Assembly (NCBI GenBank): GCA_003242735.1
Contig: QGVH01000016.1
Span: forward strand, 1-64,000
Length of the DNA stretch: 64,000 nt
Direction: 5' to 3'
Source of the DNA: a bacterium
Lineage (GTDB): Bacteria > Gemmatimonadota > Gemmatimonadetes > Longimicrobiales > RSA9
Shown here in pieces: positions 9,006 through 21,560 of the stretch. Within the stretch, counting starts at the first letter, position 1; each line of letters starts with the position of its first letter. The notes under the pieces were generated by a model. That model did not search any database and was not told the DNA's origin. It saw nothing but the letters and a program-made list of their open reading frames with translations. The translations under genes and the position numbers were made by a program.

Positions 9006-9125
9006 ACGGGGGCCGCGGGGCCACGCGCCGGCTCTCCGGCCGAGAGTGGCACCCCTCCGCGCCGGGCGGTGTAGGACCCGACGTCGGCAACAACCACTGG
9101 GATTCTTGCGACAGAGGCGAGCTGT

Positions 9126-10480
<1,355 letters not shown>

Positions 10481-10484
<4 letters not shown>

Positions 10485-12055
10485 AGGTCGCGACGAAGCT
10501 CGGCGGGGCGTTCGGCGTGCAGGGCGCCATCCTCGTCGGCGTCCTCATCTACCACGTCGGCGTGACCCGCGAGGCGGTGTCCACGAGCTACGAGCTGCTG
10601 GCCATCTCATCGCGCGTCTTCGCGGGCACGGCAGAGCAGCTCCAGCTCATCGCCCAGCTCGATGAAAACGCCAGCAAGTACGCGGTCACGCGCGACCGGG
10701 GCTACCTGGAGAAGTTCCGGCAGATCTGCGACGAGTTCGACGCTGCGTTGCATCACCTCGAAACCGTGTCGCTGAGCGAGGAAGAGACCGCGCGCCTCGT
10801 CGCGCTGGTCGAGGCGTGGGACCGGTTCCGCCCGCTGGCGGACGAGCTACCCGCCATCGTCCACGCGCCCTCGTCCGTCGGGAGCGCGAGCCTGCTGGCC
10901 TTGCTTGGCCAACACCTGGACACGCTCCACGCGCTGACCCGGAGTCTGGGAGACGCCTCGCAGGAGGCGATGCTGGCGCGCCTCGAGCGGTCCGCCAGCG
11001 CGGCCCGCGCGGCCGAGCGCCTCTCGTGGATCGCCGCTGCCGCCGCGCTCCTGCTCAGCGTGCTCATTTCGGCGCTCATCATCCGCTCGATCTCCGATTC
11101 CCTCGCCCGGCTCAAGCGCGGAACCCACGAGATCGCCGAGGGGAACTTCCGCTATCGGCTCGACACCAGCCGCAACGACGAATTCGCGCAGGTCGCGCGC
11201 CACTTCAACACGATGACCGAGCGGCTGGCGGAGCTGGATGGGATGAAGCGCGACTTCATCTCCAAGGTCTCCCACGACCTGAAGACGCCCCTCGCCTCGA
11301 TGCAGGAGACCGTCAACATCCTCCTCGACGAGGTGCCTGGCACGTTGACCGAGCAGCAGCGGAACCTGCTCCTGCTCAACAAGCAGGCCGGCGAACGCCT
11401 CTCCGCCATGGTCGCCAAGCTGCTCGAGCTGTCCCGCATCGAGGCGGGCGCGCTCGCTCCCGAGTTCGGACTGCACCGGCTCGATCTGCTCGTCCGCCAC
11501 GCCGTCGAGCAGATCGAGCCGGCCGCGGCGGAGCGAAGGGTCCGCATCACCACCACGTTCGAGGATCCGGCCATCCTCCTGGAATGCGACGCGGAGCGGA
11601 TCCGCCGGGTCCTGGACAACCTCCTCGAGAACGCCATCAAGTTCTCGCCGGAGGGCGGCGGCGTCGCCGTGACGACGCAGTACGCCGCCACCCGGCCAGA
11701 CCGCGTGCCCGAGGAGCGGTGGCGAGCGCTCCGGCGGCCGGACCCGGAATCCGGCGTGGTGCTCATCACGGTCGCGGACCGCGGCCCCGGCGTCCCGGAC
11801 GAGGAGAAGGAGCGGATCTTCGAGAGGTTCTATCAAACGAGAGCCGGCCGCGCAGTGCACGGGCGAGGCGTCGGGCTCGGGCTCACCATCTGCCGGGAGA
11901 ACGTCGCCGCGCACGGCGGCGCCCTCTGGGTGGAAGACCGGCCGGGAGGCGGCAGCATCTTCTGCATGCTGCTGCCGCGCGCGCTCCGGGTGCCGGACGC
12001 CGCGATCCGTGCCGCGCACAACCGGTACGAGGAGGCGTTGAGCCATGCGGGTTGA
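10481..12055 (+). CDS. Sensor histidine kinase (GlrK/QseE-like)
   Basis: 524 residues in the inner membrane. TM1 about 10-28, a helical periplasmic domain of some 150 residues (coiled-coil-like, without cysteines or a known ligand fold), TM2 about 182-203, HAMP to about 255, then HisKA with phosphoacceptor His265 (SKVSHDLKTPLASMQE) and HATPase with N box (NLLENAIKFS), G1 (DRGPGVPDEEKERIFERF) and G2 (GRGVGLGLTICREN). It should phosphorylate the NtrC-type regulator whose stop overlaps its ATG. Two transmembrane helices, a small helical sensor and a neighbouring coiled-coil lipoprotein match the GlrK-QseG arrangement of enterobacteria. Its 3' end overlaps the lipoprotein gene by 11 bases. Confidence 0.9.
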
Positions 12056-12659
12056 CCTGCGCGCGTTCGGGCTCGTCGCGTTCATCCTCGTGCCCGCTTG
12101 CGCGACGACGACCCCGTTCGACGAGCACTTCGAAGCTCACCGCTACGAAGCCGCCGCCCGGGCCTTCCACGCGAGTCCGGAGCTGCACGAGCAGGAACGC
12201 GCCTTGTTCCGCGCCGCGCTCACCTACGGCTCGCCCGAGAGTCCGGTCTTCAACCCCGACTCGGCGCGCGTCTTGATCGAACGCCTCCAGCGGCTCTACC
12301 CGAACACGCGGTACCGCGATGAAGCGCACCGGCTGCTGGCCCTCCTCGCCGAGATCCAGCGCCTCACGGACCGCATCGGGCAGTACGAACGGGAAATCGA
12401 ACGATTGACCCAGGACGTGGCCGAACTCCGCCGCCACATCACCTGGCTCGAGACGCGCATCGACGTCCGGGACGAGATGCTCGATGTTCTCCGCCGGGTC
12501 ATCGAGCGGCTGGAGAACGAGGCCCAGTACAAGGACAGCCGTATCCGCGCGCTCCAGGACGAGCTGGAACGCCTGAAGGAGATCGACCTGGGAAGGACGA
12601 CGGCGCCGCGGGCGCCCCCCGCCAGGCCCGAGGACACCGCGGGGGGCACTCCACGCTGA
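12045..12659 (+). CDS. Coiled-coil lipoprotein, QseG-like partner of the kinase
   Basis: 204 residues. Signal peptide ends in a lipobox (LVPAC, Cys19). The region 30-100 is helical and resembles a tetratricopeptide-like pair (EAAARAFHASPELHEQERALFRAA... RLYPNTRYRDEAHRLL), followed by a long coiled coil at about 103-185 with repeated I/L heptads and a Pro/Arg tail. In enterobacteria QseG is an outer-membrane lipoprotein encoded next to GlrK/QseE and needed for its activity. The gene overlaps the kinase here, which suggests the same kind of role, but sequence identity to QseG has not been shown; the match rests on length, lipobox, coiled coil and position. Confidence 0.75.
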   Translation: MRVDLRAFGLVAFILVPACATTTPFDEHFEAHRYEAAARAFHASPELHEQERALFRAALTYGSPESPVFNPDSARVLIERLQRLYPNTRYRDEAHRLLALLAEIQRLTDRIGQYEREIERLTQDVAELRRHITWLETRIDVRDEMLDVLRRVIERLENEAQYKDSRIRALQDELERLKEIDLGRTTAPRAPPARPEDTAGGTPR

Positions 12660-13067
12660 TCAGTGCAACGTCCCGTCCGGCGGCGTGTCCTCCGGCGCAG
12701 CGACCTTGACCTTGCCCCGGCACTCGCCGTTCTCGCCCTTCAGCGAGATGTTCCACTCGCCGGCCTTCGCCTCGCTGGTGTTCAGCGTCACCCGCACCGC
12801 CAGCGGCTCGGTGGACTCGCGCTCGACCTTCACGACCCGGACGCCGCTCTCCTCCTCGAGCTGCGCCACCAGCTCCTCGCCGATCGGCTCCGAGTAGACC
12901 AACCTCAGCACCACCGAATCGGGCCGCACCGGCACCGACTCCGCCTCCACCGTGATCTCACACTCGCTCAGCGGCGCGACCGGCGCCCGGTCCGTCGTCG
13001 CTGCGTTGGTGGCGAACACCACCGCCACGACCAGCCCGATCCCAGCAGCCTTCGAGACTCCGTGCAT
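12660..13067 (-). CDS. Secreted protein of unknown function
   Basis: 135 residues with an N-terminal signal peptide ([17 protein letters not shown]) and a mature part of about 110 residues rich in beta-strand-forming residues ([49 protein letters not shown]). Two cysteines (SECEI and NGECRG) could form a disulfide. The pattern looks like a small Ig-like/IPT-type beta sandwich, a judgement by eye. AGGAGG stands eight bases before the ATG at 13067. It ends directly against the stop of the QseG-like gene on the other strand. Confidence 0.7.
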   Translation of the reverse strand: MHGVSKAAGIGLVVAVVFATNAATTDRAPVAPLSECEITVEAESVPVRPDSVVLRLVYSEPIGEELVAQLEEESGVRVVKVERESTEPLAVRVTLNTSEAKAGEWNISLKGENGECRGKVKVAAPEDTPPDGTLH

Positions 13068-13264
13068 TGCCGACCTCCTCTGGGGGTTGGTTGTCGAGCC
13101 CCGCCCATGGAGCGGGGCCGCCCAGGGGAGGGCAACCGGCGTGCCGGACCGGGCCTATAGCGCAAGTGATTAAGGCGCAACAAGTTATCGCATACCACAC
13201 AGCTCGCGGTCGGGCGCCGGCGGACGGGAACGGGGAATTCTTCCCTGGCCGCCGGCGGGGCGCC

Positions 13265-13579
13265 TCACCGGTCTCGCAGCCGCCCCAGCGTGCTGTCCAG
13301 CGAACGCTCGAGCTGCCGGGTCGCGCCGTCCACCGCCTGCCAGATGGTCGGCGCCTCGTGGCTCACCGCGATCGGCTTCAACCCGGCGAGGCGCGCCTCG
13401 AGCACGCAGCGCTTGTCGTTGGCACCGCCCTTCGCGCTGTTGTGGTCGCTCAGGTGGACTTCGATCCGTGTGATCCGGTTGCTGAAACGATCCAGTGCCT
13501 CGCGCAGCGTCGCCTCGACGCGCTCGGCCAGCGCGGCACTCCCCTCGATGTTCCGATCCCTGTTGACCTGGACCAGCAT
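13265..13579 (-). CDS. HPF/RaiA-like ribosome-associated protein
   Basis: 104-residue protein of the sigma54-modulation/S30EA type in its short form. The pattern [49 protein letters not shown] is what the short stand-alone HPF-like proteins show. These bind the decoding region of 30S subunits and help ribosomes hibernate in stationary phase. The C-terminal dimerisation domain of long HPF is absent. A TAGGAGCGAAGCAG stretch precedes the ATG at 13579. Confidence 0.85.
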   Translation of the reverse strand: MLVQVNRDRNIEGSAALAERVEATLREALDRFSNRITRIEVHLSDHNSAKGGANDKRCVLEARLAGLKPIAVSHEAPTIWQAVDGATRQLERSLDSTLGRLRDR

Positions 13580-13816
13580 CTCTGCTTCGCTCCTATTCCG
13601 GAGAGAAAAGGTCGCGGCTACGCACCTGCCTTGTCGGACCGGCAGTGCTCACGGCCACCTCAATGGTCTATACCCCCCGCCGGGCCGGGGGTCCGTTTGG
13701 GGCCGAACGGCGCGCCGCGCACCTCGGCGCCGCCCCGCCCTTCCCTGCCGGCCGCCGGCGCATTACCGTGCCTGCCGTCCAAGAACCCAACGATCCAGCC
13801 GGGACGAGGTCGCCCC

Positions 13817-15202
<1,386 letters not shown>

Positions 15203-15210
15203 GGGGGCGG

Positions 15211-15603
15211 TCAGACCCGTTTGCGGGACAGGACCGGCTCGAGCGCGGCGGGATCGAAGTACGCACGGAACCGGCGCACTTTGCCATCCCTGAACTCGAC
15301 GACGCTCACGCCGTCGTACTCGAACGCCCTGCCCTCCGCGCCACGGCCGTGGCTGGTCCACTCGAGGACGACGACGTCGTCGCCCGAGACCACGTTGCGG
15401 AACTCCGAGCGCACCTCCTGGAAGGAGTCGCGGTACGCTTCCCAGTACCGCCTAGCGCCCTCGCGGCCATGGTGGGGTGCCGCATCCGTGAGGCTGGACA
15501 GCTCCGCGTCTTCTGCGAAAAGGGTGACCATCGCTTCGACGTCGCCGTGCTCCTCGAGGCGGCGCAGCGCCGCAATGAACGCATCAGCGTGAGAGGCGGC
15601 CAT
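15211..15603 (-). CDS. SnoaL/NTF2-like protein (ketosteroid isomerase fold)
   Basis: 130 residues forming an NTF2-like cone: MAASHADAFIAALRRLEEHGDVEAMVTLFAEDAEL at the N-terminus, central HHGREGARRYWEAYRDSF, and the final beta strands with VVVLEWTSHGRGAEGR and VSVVEFRDGKVRRFRAYFDP. The last motif is typical of SnoaL-like proteins. No catalytic residues can be assigned. ATG at 15603. Confidence 0.85.
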   Translation of the reverse strand: MAASHADAFIAALRRLEEHGDVEAMVTLFAEDAELSSLTDAAPHHGREGARRYWEAYRDSFQEVRSEFRNVVSGDDVVVLEWTSHGRGAEGRAFEYDGVSVVEFRDGKVRRFRAYFDPAALEPVLSRKRV

Positions 15604-15715
15604 GCGAAGCTCCAGGCCGAGTCCGCGAGACGCCCACGGGCCCAAGGCGCGAGAGACGTGCCACCGCTCGCGCCAGGGGACGACGTCGTCTCCTGCGGCG
15701 GGGGCGTATCCCCCG

Positions 15716-16974
15716 GTGCGGCTGACGCCGCCGGAGGGCCGAGCTGCGAACGGAGCGCTGCCGAGGCCCGGGCTCGCGCTGAGCGCAACCGTCGCCGCGC
15801 TCGTGCTGTGGGGCTGCACCGATCCGTCGCAGAGCCAACTGCACCGATCTGAACCGGGCGTCGCCATCGCTCGCAACGACCTCGAACGCCTCGACGCGCT
15901 GCCGGTGTACGGCGTCGAGACGAGCGTGGACCTCGGCAACCCCGAGCGGCTGTACGGCGTCGTCGGCGCAGTGATGCTCGGCGACGAGATCGCGGTGGCG
16001 AACGCCGGCAACCACGAGGTGCTGACCTTCGGAGGGGGGATGGCAAACTGCTCCGGTCGTTGGGCAGGAAAGGCGACGGCCCGGGCGAGTTCCGCCACCT
16101 GACGTGGATCGGCGCCATCGGCGGCGACTCGATCTTCACGTACGACAGCGGCCACGACCGGGTCTCGGTCTTCTCCGCCGACGGCCGGTACCTCGCCTCC
16201 TGGCGGGTCGGCCTCGGGCTCGTCGGCCTCTGGCGGCGCGTGGCCGGACCGGCGCGTGGCGGGGATCTCTACTTCGCCCTCGGGCCGGCCCCCGGCTTCG
16301 GACCCGTCTCACCGGGCAGGGGCTGCGGTTCGATCCGCGTGCTGCGCTTCGACCGGGCGACGGGCGATCTCGACACGATGCGCACCGATCCCGGCCAGGA
16401 CGCGCATTCGTTCGTCCTTTCCGAGCGCCCCCACGAGATCTGGATCCAGCCGGTGCCGTTCTGCCCCGACGGCTCCTTCGCGGCCGGGCCGGACCGGCTC
16501 GCCTTCGGCGACGCGGCATACCCCGGGACCCTGATCACCGACGAGGCGGGCCGCCCCGAACTCGAGATCCACCTCGGACTGGCCGCGCGCCGCCCCACGC
16601 GCCGGGGCTCGGAGCGCATGATCGAGCACATCCGTGCCACCGGCCCCGAGGGCTTCCAGGAACGGCGCGACCGGTTCACCGGCCTCGTCGCCCCGCGCGA
16701 CACGCTGCCGTTCTTCTCGGGCCTGCCTTTCGACCGATCCGGTCTGCTCTGGGTGCGCCTCTACTCGTTCCCGTGGGAGGAGACGACGACGTTGGTCGCG
16801 TTCGACCGCGAGGGGCGCGCGATCCGCACCGTGCGGCTCCCCACGGATGTCGAGCTCCTCGACATCGGCTCCGACCACGCCCTCGCCTTGCGTCGGGATT
16901 CGCTGGGCGTGGAGTCGGTCGTGCTGATGCGGCTGGCTGGGCGGAAAGGCGGCCCGGGCGTCGCTACCCGGTGA
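15716..16974 (+). pseudogene. 6-bladed beta-propeller lipoprotein with a frameshift
   Basis: Extracytoplasmic propeller of about 420 residues. A lipobox (LVLWGC) follows a GTG start at 15716. The frame is interrupted near 16031-16040, where a run of six G occurs: upstream reads ...AGNHEVLTF, and the next frame continues DGKLLRSLGRKGDGPGEFRHLTWIGAIGGDSIFTYDSGHDRVSVFS, a textbook blade of the 6-bladed (NHL-like) family. Blade repeats continue to the stop at 16974. Without a one-base change at the G run the protein cannot be made, so this is a sequencing/assembly error, a true pseudogene or slippage-controlled expression. Its role is unknown. It begins about 110 bases from the divergent SnoaL-like gene. 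Confidence 0.75.
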
Positions 16975-17033
16975 CGGGTGTGGCCGGGGCCGTCGGTGCG
17001 GACTCGGCGGCAGCTCGAGCCGTAGCCGGAGCA

Positions 17034-17992
17034 CTACAATCGTGACTCGCCGCCCACCGTCCCCAACGCCACCTCCAGTGCCCGTGCGGATGGGGAAGCG
17101 ATGACCGGCTCCACGCCCCGCCCCTCGATCCGCTTCCCATCGGGCGTGTAGAAGTCCGCGGTCGGCAGCAGGAGCGTCCAGCCGTCGCCCAAGGGGATCT
17201 CTTCCGACGAGAGCATCGCGCCCGCCGTCCGCTCACCGACCAGCGTGGCGCGGCCGGTCCCCCTTCCCGCCGCTCGCCGGCCCGCAGCAGCGCGAAGTGC
17301 GAGAGCTTCAGCCCGCGGGCTGCATCGTAGACGGCGAAGAGGGCCTCCGGGTCGTCTCGAGCGCGCCGGAGCCGCGAGCCGATCCGCTCCCAGAACGACA
17401 CCCACTCCGATCGCTCCAGGATGGCGGGATCGTAGATGTGCTCTGCCGTCGCCGCCTTCATCCTGGGAACGAGGTCGGCGTAGTCTCGGAGGGGCAGACC
17501 GCCGTCGAACGGAACCGCCTCGATTCGGCCGGGGGGCTCGCCCGCGCGAGTGGTCAGCGTTCCCGTCAGCCGCTGCTCCGTGACGTGCGCGTGCACGCGC
17601 AGCCGGAAGACCGGGCTCACCAGACGACCATCGAGGGAAAGGCTGTCGTTTCGCACCGCCAGCCGGCCCTCGCGGAGGTGGAGCAGCGCGCCCTTCCCCA
17701 GGTCAGCGCCGAAGACCCGCGCGAGCAGCGACCGCCACCTCCCGACGACCACCGGCAGCGCACCCGCCCTGGAGCGCGCCGTCACGTGGGCGATGGCTGC
17801 CCAGTCGAACCACAGGACGGTCTCCACAGCGCCCACGGCTCGCGTATCGAGCGTCGCGCGCCAGCGCTGGGGGAGCGAGGCCGGGGTTGCGGCTCCAACG
17901 GATGGGATCGGTGAGACTGTGGGTTGCGGCCCGCGGGAGGCGCAGGCCGCCTTCAGCATCAGGCCGAGGATCAGGATTCCGCTGCGCGCCAC
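17034..17992 (-). pseudogene. S41-family peptidase lipoprotein with internal deletion
   Basis: The N-terminal 237 residues read as a lipoprotein (lipobox LKAAC) with the N-terminal domain common in S41 (C-terminal-processing) peptidases. After SHFALLR (about 17282) the frame changes and the last roughly 75 residues, TLVGERTAGAMLSSEEIPLGDGWTLLL through YTPDGKRIEGRGVEPV, are the C-terminal part of the S41 catalytic domain. The central catalytic region, including the GNGGG and nucleophile Ser segments, is missing: at least 100 residues are gone and the reading frame shifts. The gene cannot make an active protease. Convergent with the propeller gene, 60 bases apart. Confidence 0.8.
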
Positions 17993-18307
17993 GGATGACG
18001 AGCTGTTGGTCTGCCGGGCTCTGCCACGCGAGCGGCCTGCCCTGGGTCAGCCGGTACGGGATCCCCGCCCTCGCGACGAGACCCTCTGCGCATCCTCCCG
18101 GTCCCGCTCAACGCGGCGGTGCGCCGTACTCCACCTACGCCGCGCGGTTCGCGGGAGTTTCGGTTCCGGCGCCGTGGACGCTGCGCTGCTCGAGACGCAC
18201 CTCTCTCGCCGACGCCGTCGTACTCGAAAACGCGAATGCGGCGAGAGGCCCGAGCTGGAACGCAAAGAGCGGCAGAACCGCGATTCGCGATCCTGCCGCT
18301 CTTCCAG

Positions 18308-18381
<74 letters not shown>

Positions 18382-18394
18382 GCCGAGATGCGAT

Positions 18395-18813
18395 GGGAAG
18401 CGAATAAGCCGAGTTCTGTCTCCTGCCTCGCCAGGCGACGCCGGCTCGCGCCGACGCGTCCAGCGCGGAGGAGGCGGACCATCTATCTGGGACGGCGGTC
18501 TCCCGCCGCCTCAAGCGGCCTACCCGGGACTCCCGCGACCTGGTGGTCGCAGCGGCGCGGGCCACGCCATCGTCCCTGCTTGGCCTTGCTCCGGGTGGGG
18601 TTTACCGTGCCGCCCCCGTTACCGGGAAGCGCGGTGGGCTCTTACCCCACCGTTTCACCCTTGCCTGATCCCCATACGGGGCCATCGGCGGTCTGTTCTC
18701 TGTGGCACTTTCCGTCGCGTTGCCGCGCCCGGGTGTTACCCGGCACCCTGCCCTGTGGAGCTCGGACTTTCCTCAGCCGCCGCACGGACGGCCGCGGTCC
18801 GCACTCGCTTCCC
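18395..18813 (-). ncRNA. rnpB: RNase P RNA (bacterial type A)
   Basis: About 419 nt. P1 is closed by GGGAAGCGA at the 5' end (18805-18813) and TCGCTTCCC at the 3' end (18395-18403). The universal P4 strand GAGGAAAGTCCGAGCTCC lies at 18757-18774 and its partner ACAGAACTCGGC near 18408-18419; the conserved GGTAAACCCCACCC stretch is at about 18595-18608. This RNA is the catalytic subunit that removes 5' leaders from pre-tRNAs. It lies between two tRNA-Arg genes on the same strand with gaps of 86 and 13 bases, so it is probably excised from a common transcript. Long open frames that cross this region are shadows. Confidence 0.95.
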
Positions 18814-18899
18814 ATCTTATCAAACAGCGTTCGGGGCGACGTCGTTCCCGGACCCCTCATCATACCCCGGACCGGACGTCGCGTCCCGTCCCGCTCCAG

Positions 18900-18973
18900 T
18901 GCGCCCGGGAGGAGTCGAACCCCCAACCTTTGGATCCGTAGTCCAACGCTCTATCCAGTTGAGCTACGGGCGC
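18900..18973 (-). tRNA. tRNA-Arg (anticodon ACG)
   Basis: 74 bases: acceptor GCGCCCG/CGGGCGC with discriminator A, D arm GCTCAACTGGATAGAGC, anticodon stem TTGGA/TCCAA around loop CTACGGA (anticodon ACG, normally modified to ICG), T-loop TTCGACT. First gene of the tRNA-rnpB-tRNA row. The acceptor stem is identical to that of the CCG tRNA. Confidence 0.95.
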
Positions 18974-19068
18974 ATCCAGGAGCGTGCGCGCCCGCTGGCG
19001 CGGCGGCGCTGGGGGGCCGCGCACTGCGCCGCACCCGCCGGGTGCACGCTCCTTTTCAGGAGACATTT

Positions 19069-19097
19069 AAACTAACCCCATCGAGACAGGAAGTCAA
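19069..19097 (-). promoter_or_regulatory. Sigma70-type promoter of the tRNA/rnpB transcript
   Basis: On the minus strand TTGACT (19092-19097) and TAGTTT (19069-19074) are separated by exactly 17 bases, in a local dip of GC content. Transcription would begin near 19062, about 90 bases before tRNA-Arg(ACG). Confidence 0.75.
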
Positions 19098-19196
19098 CCG
19101 GGGGCACGGGAAGCGGCACCGTTCCGCCATTTTCGTACACCCGGGCGGGCCGCGGTTCCCGGCACGCTGCCGCCCCGGCGCCCCTGCCCCCACCCC

Positions 19197-19655
19197 CTAC
19201 CGGCGCCGCGAGCCCGGCGTCCCGCCGCTCGGCTCCGAGATCCCCTCGAGCACCTCCCCGAGCCGTTCGAGGCTGGGCGCCTCCTCCCGAGCCAGGTCGG
19301 CTTGGGCGATGATCCCCACCAGGCGGTCGCCGTCCTCGACGACCGGGATCCGCCGGACCTGCTCCCGCTCCATGATCCGGGCCACCTCTTCGACATCGGT
19401 GTCCGGCGTCACGGTGCGGATGTCGCCATCGGTCATGTGATCGCCCACCCGGCACTCCTGCTCGTGACGCTCGGCTACGTGCCGGACCGTGATGTCGCGG
19501 TCGGTGATGACGCCGCGCAGACGCATACTGGAGGCGTCGTCCACGACGGGGATGATGCCGACGTCGGCGTCCCGCATGAGCTGGGCGGCACGGCTCACCG
19601 GGTCGTTGGGCGTGACGACCTCGATGTCCGAGGTCATGATGTCGCGGGCCTTCAT
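19197..19655 (-). CDS. CBS-domain pair protein
   Basis: 152-residue cytoplasmic protein made of two CBS domains: residues 1-65 ([39 protein letters not shown]... VITDRDI) and 68-128 ([26 protein letters not shown]... [20 protein letters not shown]). Such pairs bind adenosine nucleotides and sense energy state, but stand-alone versions have no assigned partner. The C-terminal 25 residues are a Gly/Pro tail. AGGAGG precedes the ATG at 19655. Confidence 0.9.
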   Translation of the reverse strand: MKARDIMTSDIEVVTPNDPVSRAAQLMRDADVGIIPVVDDASSMRLRGVITDRDITVRHVAERHEQECRVGDHMTDGDIRTVTPDTDVEEVARIMEREQVRRIPVVEDGDRLVGIIAQADLAREEAPSLERLGEVLEGISEPSGGTPGSRRR

Positions 19656-19683
19656 GTGCGTGCCTCCTCTCCGGGTGGTGGGA

Positions 19684-19714
19684 CGAAAACGGGGGCGGCC
19701 CCGGGCCGCCCCCG
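19684..19714 (-). terminator. Rho-independent terminator of the acyl-CoA dehydrogenase gene
   Basis: Perfect 11-bp stem (19690-19700 with 19704-19714), 3-base loop, followed on the minus strand by TTTTCG. It sits 42 bases past the stop of the acyl-CoA dehydrogenase. Confidence 0.85.
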
Positions 19715-19755
19715 TCGGTGAAGGCTGCGCTCGCTGTCGCCTGTTCCGGCCGCCG

Positions 19756-20937
19756 CTAGAACGCGTTGAAGCCGGTCAGGTCCTGGCCCAGAATGAGTGA
19801 GTGCACGTCGTGTGTGCCCTCGTAGGTGTAGACGGATTCCAGGTTCGCCATGTGGCGCATGGCCTGGTACTCGATGAGGATGCCGTTGGCCCCGAGCAAA
19901 CGCCGTGCCTCGCGCGCGACGTTGCAAGCCATGTCCACGTTGGCGCGCTTCGCCAGCGAGACCTGCTGCGGCCGCAGCACGCCCCGGTCCTTGAGCCGGC
20001 CGAGCTGCAGCGCCAGGAGCTGGCCCTGCGTGATGCCGGTCAGCATGTCCGCCAGCCGGACCTGCTGGATCTGCGTGGCGCCGATCGGCTTGCCGAACAT
20101 GATCCGCTCCTTGGCGTAGCGGAGCGCCTCGTCCAGGCAGGCCATGGCGGCGCCGACGGCACCCCATGCGATGCCGTAGCGCGCCTGGGTCAGGCACATG
20201 AGCGCGCTCTTGAGCCCCGACGTCTTGGGCAGCAGCGCGTCGTCGCCCACGTGCACGTCCTGGAGCACCAGCTCGCTGGTGTCCGAGGCGAGCAGCGAGA
20301 GCTTGCCCTTCTGGTCCCGCGCGCTGAAGCCCGGCGTGTCCGTCGGGACGATGAAGCCGCGGATGGACGAGGGGTCGTCCAGATCACCCGTCTTGGCCCA
20401 GATGATGGCGATGTCCGCCATCGAGCCGTTGGTGATCCACATCTTGGTGCCGTTCAGCACCCAGCCGTCGCTGGTCTTGCGCGCGGTGGTGATCATCCCG
20501 CCCGGATTCGAGCCGTAGTCCGGCTCCGTCAGCCCGAAGCAGCCGATCACCTCGCCCTTGGCCATGCGCGGCAGCCACTTCCGCTTCTGCTCCTCGCTGC
20601 CGAACTCGTAGATCGGGTACATGCACAGCGCGCCCTGGACGGAGGCGAAGGAGCGGACGCCCGAATCGCCGCGCTCGAGCTCCTGCATGATGAGCCCGTA
20701 GGCGACGTTGTTCAGCCCCGCGCACCCGTACTCCTCCGGGAGGTTCGCCCCGAGCATCCCCAGCTCCGCCATGTCCGGGATCAGCTCCCGTGGGAAGCGG
20801 CGCTCGATGTAGGCGTCGTTGATGATCGGCAGCAGCTTCTCGTCCACCCATTCGCGCACGGTGTCCCGCACCATGCGCTCTTCCTCGGTGAGCAGTGAGT
20901 CGATGTCGAAGTAGTCGATGCCCTGGAACCGTGGCAT
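19756..20937 (-). CDS. Acyl-CoA dehydrogenase, glutaryl-CoA dehydrogenase type
   Basis: 393-residue flavoprotein. It carries the acyl-CoA dehydrogenase N-domain (17-128), the middle domain with CFGLTEPDYGSNPGGM and WITNGSMADIAIIWAKT, and the C-terminal helical domain ending YEGTHDVHSLILGQDLTGFNAF, in which Glu373 is the catalytic base of glutaryl-CoA dehydrogenases. Arg95 in GVRSFASVQ matches the substrate-carboxylate-binding arginine of that subfamily. The enzyme would oxidise and decarboxylate glutaryl-CoA to crotonyl-CoA in lysine/tryptophan or aromatic breakdown. No electron-transfer flavoprotein genes are nearby. It is followed by a strong terminator. Confidence 0.9.
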   Translation of the reverse strand: MPRFQGIDYFDIDSLLTEEERMVRDTVREWVDEKLLPIINDAYIERRFPRELIPDMAELGMLGANLPEEYGCAGLNNVAYGLIMQELERGDSGVRSFASVQGALCMYPIYEFGSEEQKRKWLPRMAKGEVIGCFGLTEPDYGSNPGGMITTARKTSDGWVLNGTKMWITNGSMADIAIIWAKTGDLDDPSSIRGFIVPTDTPGFSARDQKGKLSLLASDTSELVLQDVHVGDDALLPKTSGLKSALMCLTQARYGIAWGAVGAAMACLDEALRYAKERIMFGKPIGATQIQQVRLADMLTGITQGQLLALQLGRLKDRGVLRPQQVSLAKRANVDMACNVAREARRLLGANGILIEYQAMRHMANLESVYTYEGTHDVHSLILGQDLTGFNAF

Positions 20938-21020
20938 GGTCTCTCTTTCGGTGATGGTTGCGGCGTCCGGGCAAGATAGCGGGGGAGGCGGGCGGGTGCC
21001 AGGGGCGGGGAGCGCTCCCG

Positions 21021-21560
21021 TCACTCCCCGCCGAGGGCCTTCTCGATCCGCTCCCGGATGGTGGGGTCGCTGGGCTTCAGCATCCCGATCCACCGGCCGG
21101 CGACGCGGCCGTTCCGGCCGATCAGGAACGTCTCCGGGACGCCTGCGCTCCGGAACGCCCGGGTGACCCGGCCGTCGGGGTCGTAAAGGATGGTGAAGCC
21201 AATGCCGTACTCCTCGACGAACTCCCGGATGGCGCTCTCTGCGCCCCGGGCGTCAATGCTCACGCCGATGACCCGGAGGCCTCGCGGGCCGTACTCCTCG
21301 TGCAGCGCCTGGAGCAGGGGCATCTCCTCCCGGCACGGCGGGCACCACGTCGCCCAGATGTTGAGCAGCACGGGCTCGCCCCGCAGCCGTGCGAGGGAGA
21401 CCGTGTCGCCGGCGAGGGTGGCGCCGGCATAGGCGGGCGCCCGGTCCCCCGTGGCGATGGGGCGGTAGTCGCCCGGCGCGCACGCAACCGCGAGCGCCAA
21501 CAGGAGCCCCCCGCACAGGGCGGCGCGCCGCCCGCGGACGTGGGTCGGTACAGGATCCAT
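21021..21560 (-). CDS. TlpA/ResA-type thioredoxin lipoprotein
   Basis: 179 residues. Signal peptide with lipobox (LALAVACAP, Cys27), then a thioredoxin-like fold with active site WCPPC (Cys73/Cys76) in LLNIWATWCPPCREEMPLLQALHEEYG and the cis-Pro region GVPETFLIGRNGRVAGRW. TlpA/ResA proteins reduce disulfides in apo-cytochromes, in copper-delivery proteins such as Sco or in other periplasmic targets. It follows a TonB receptor and a metal-like lipoprotein on the same strand (gap 193 bases), so a role in metal handling is possible but not shown. Confidence 0.88.
   Translation of the reverse strand: MDPVPTHVRGRRAALCGGLLLALAVACAPGDYRPIATGDRAPAYAGATLAGDTVSLARLRGEPVLLNIWATWCPPCREEMPLLQALHEEYGPRGLRVIGVSIDARGAESAIREFVEEYGIGFTILYDPDGRVTRAFRSAGVPETFLIGRNGRVAGRWIGMLKPSDPTIRERIEKALGGE

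Noticed and set aside
9047-9060. Possible sigma54 promoter (TGGCAC) before the NtrC-type regulator
   Set aside because: The -24 GG to -12 GC distance is one base short and the TTGC element is missing.
10816-12276. Long alternative-frame open reading across the kinase and lipoprotein genes
   Set aside because: Shadow frame; the true kinase frame has all histidine kinase boxes.
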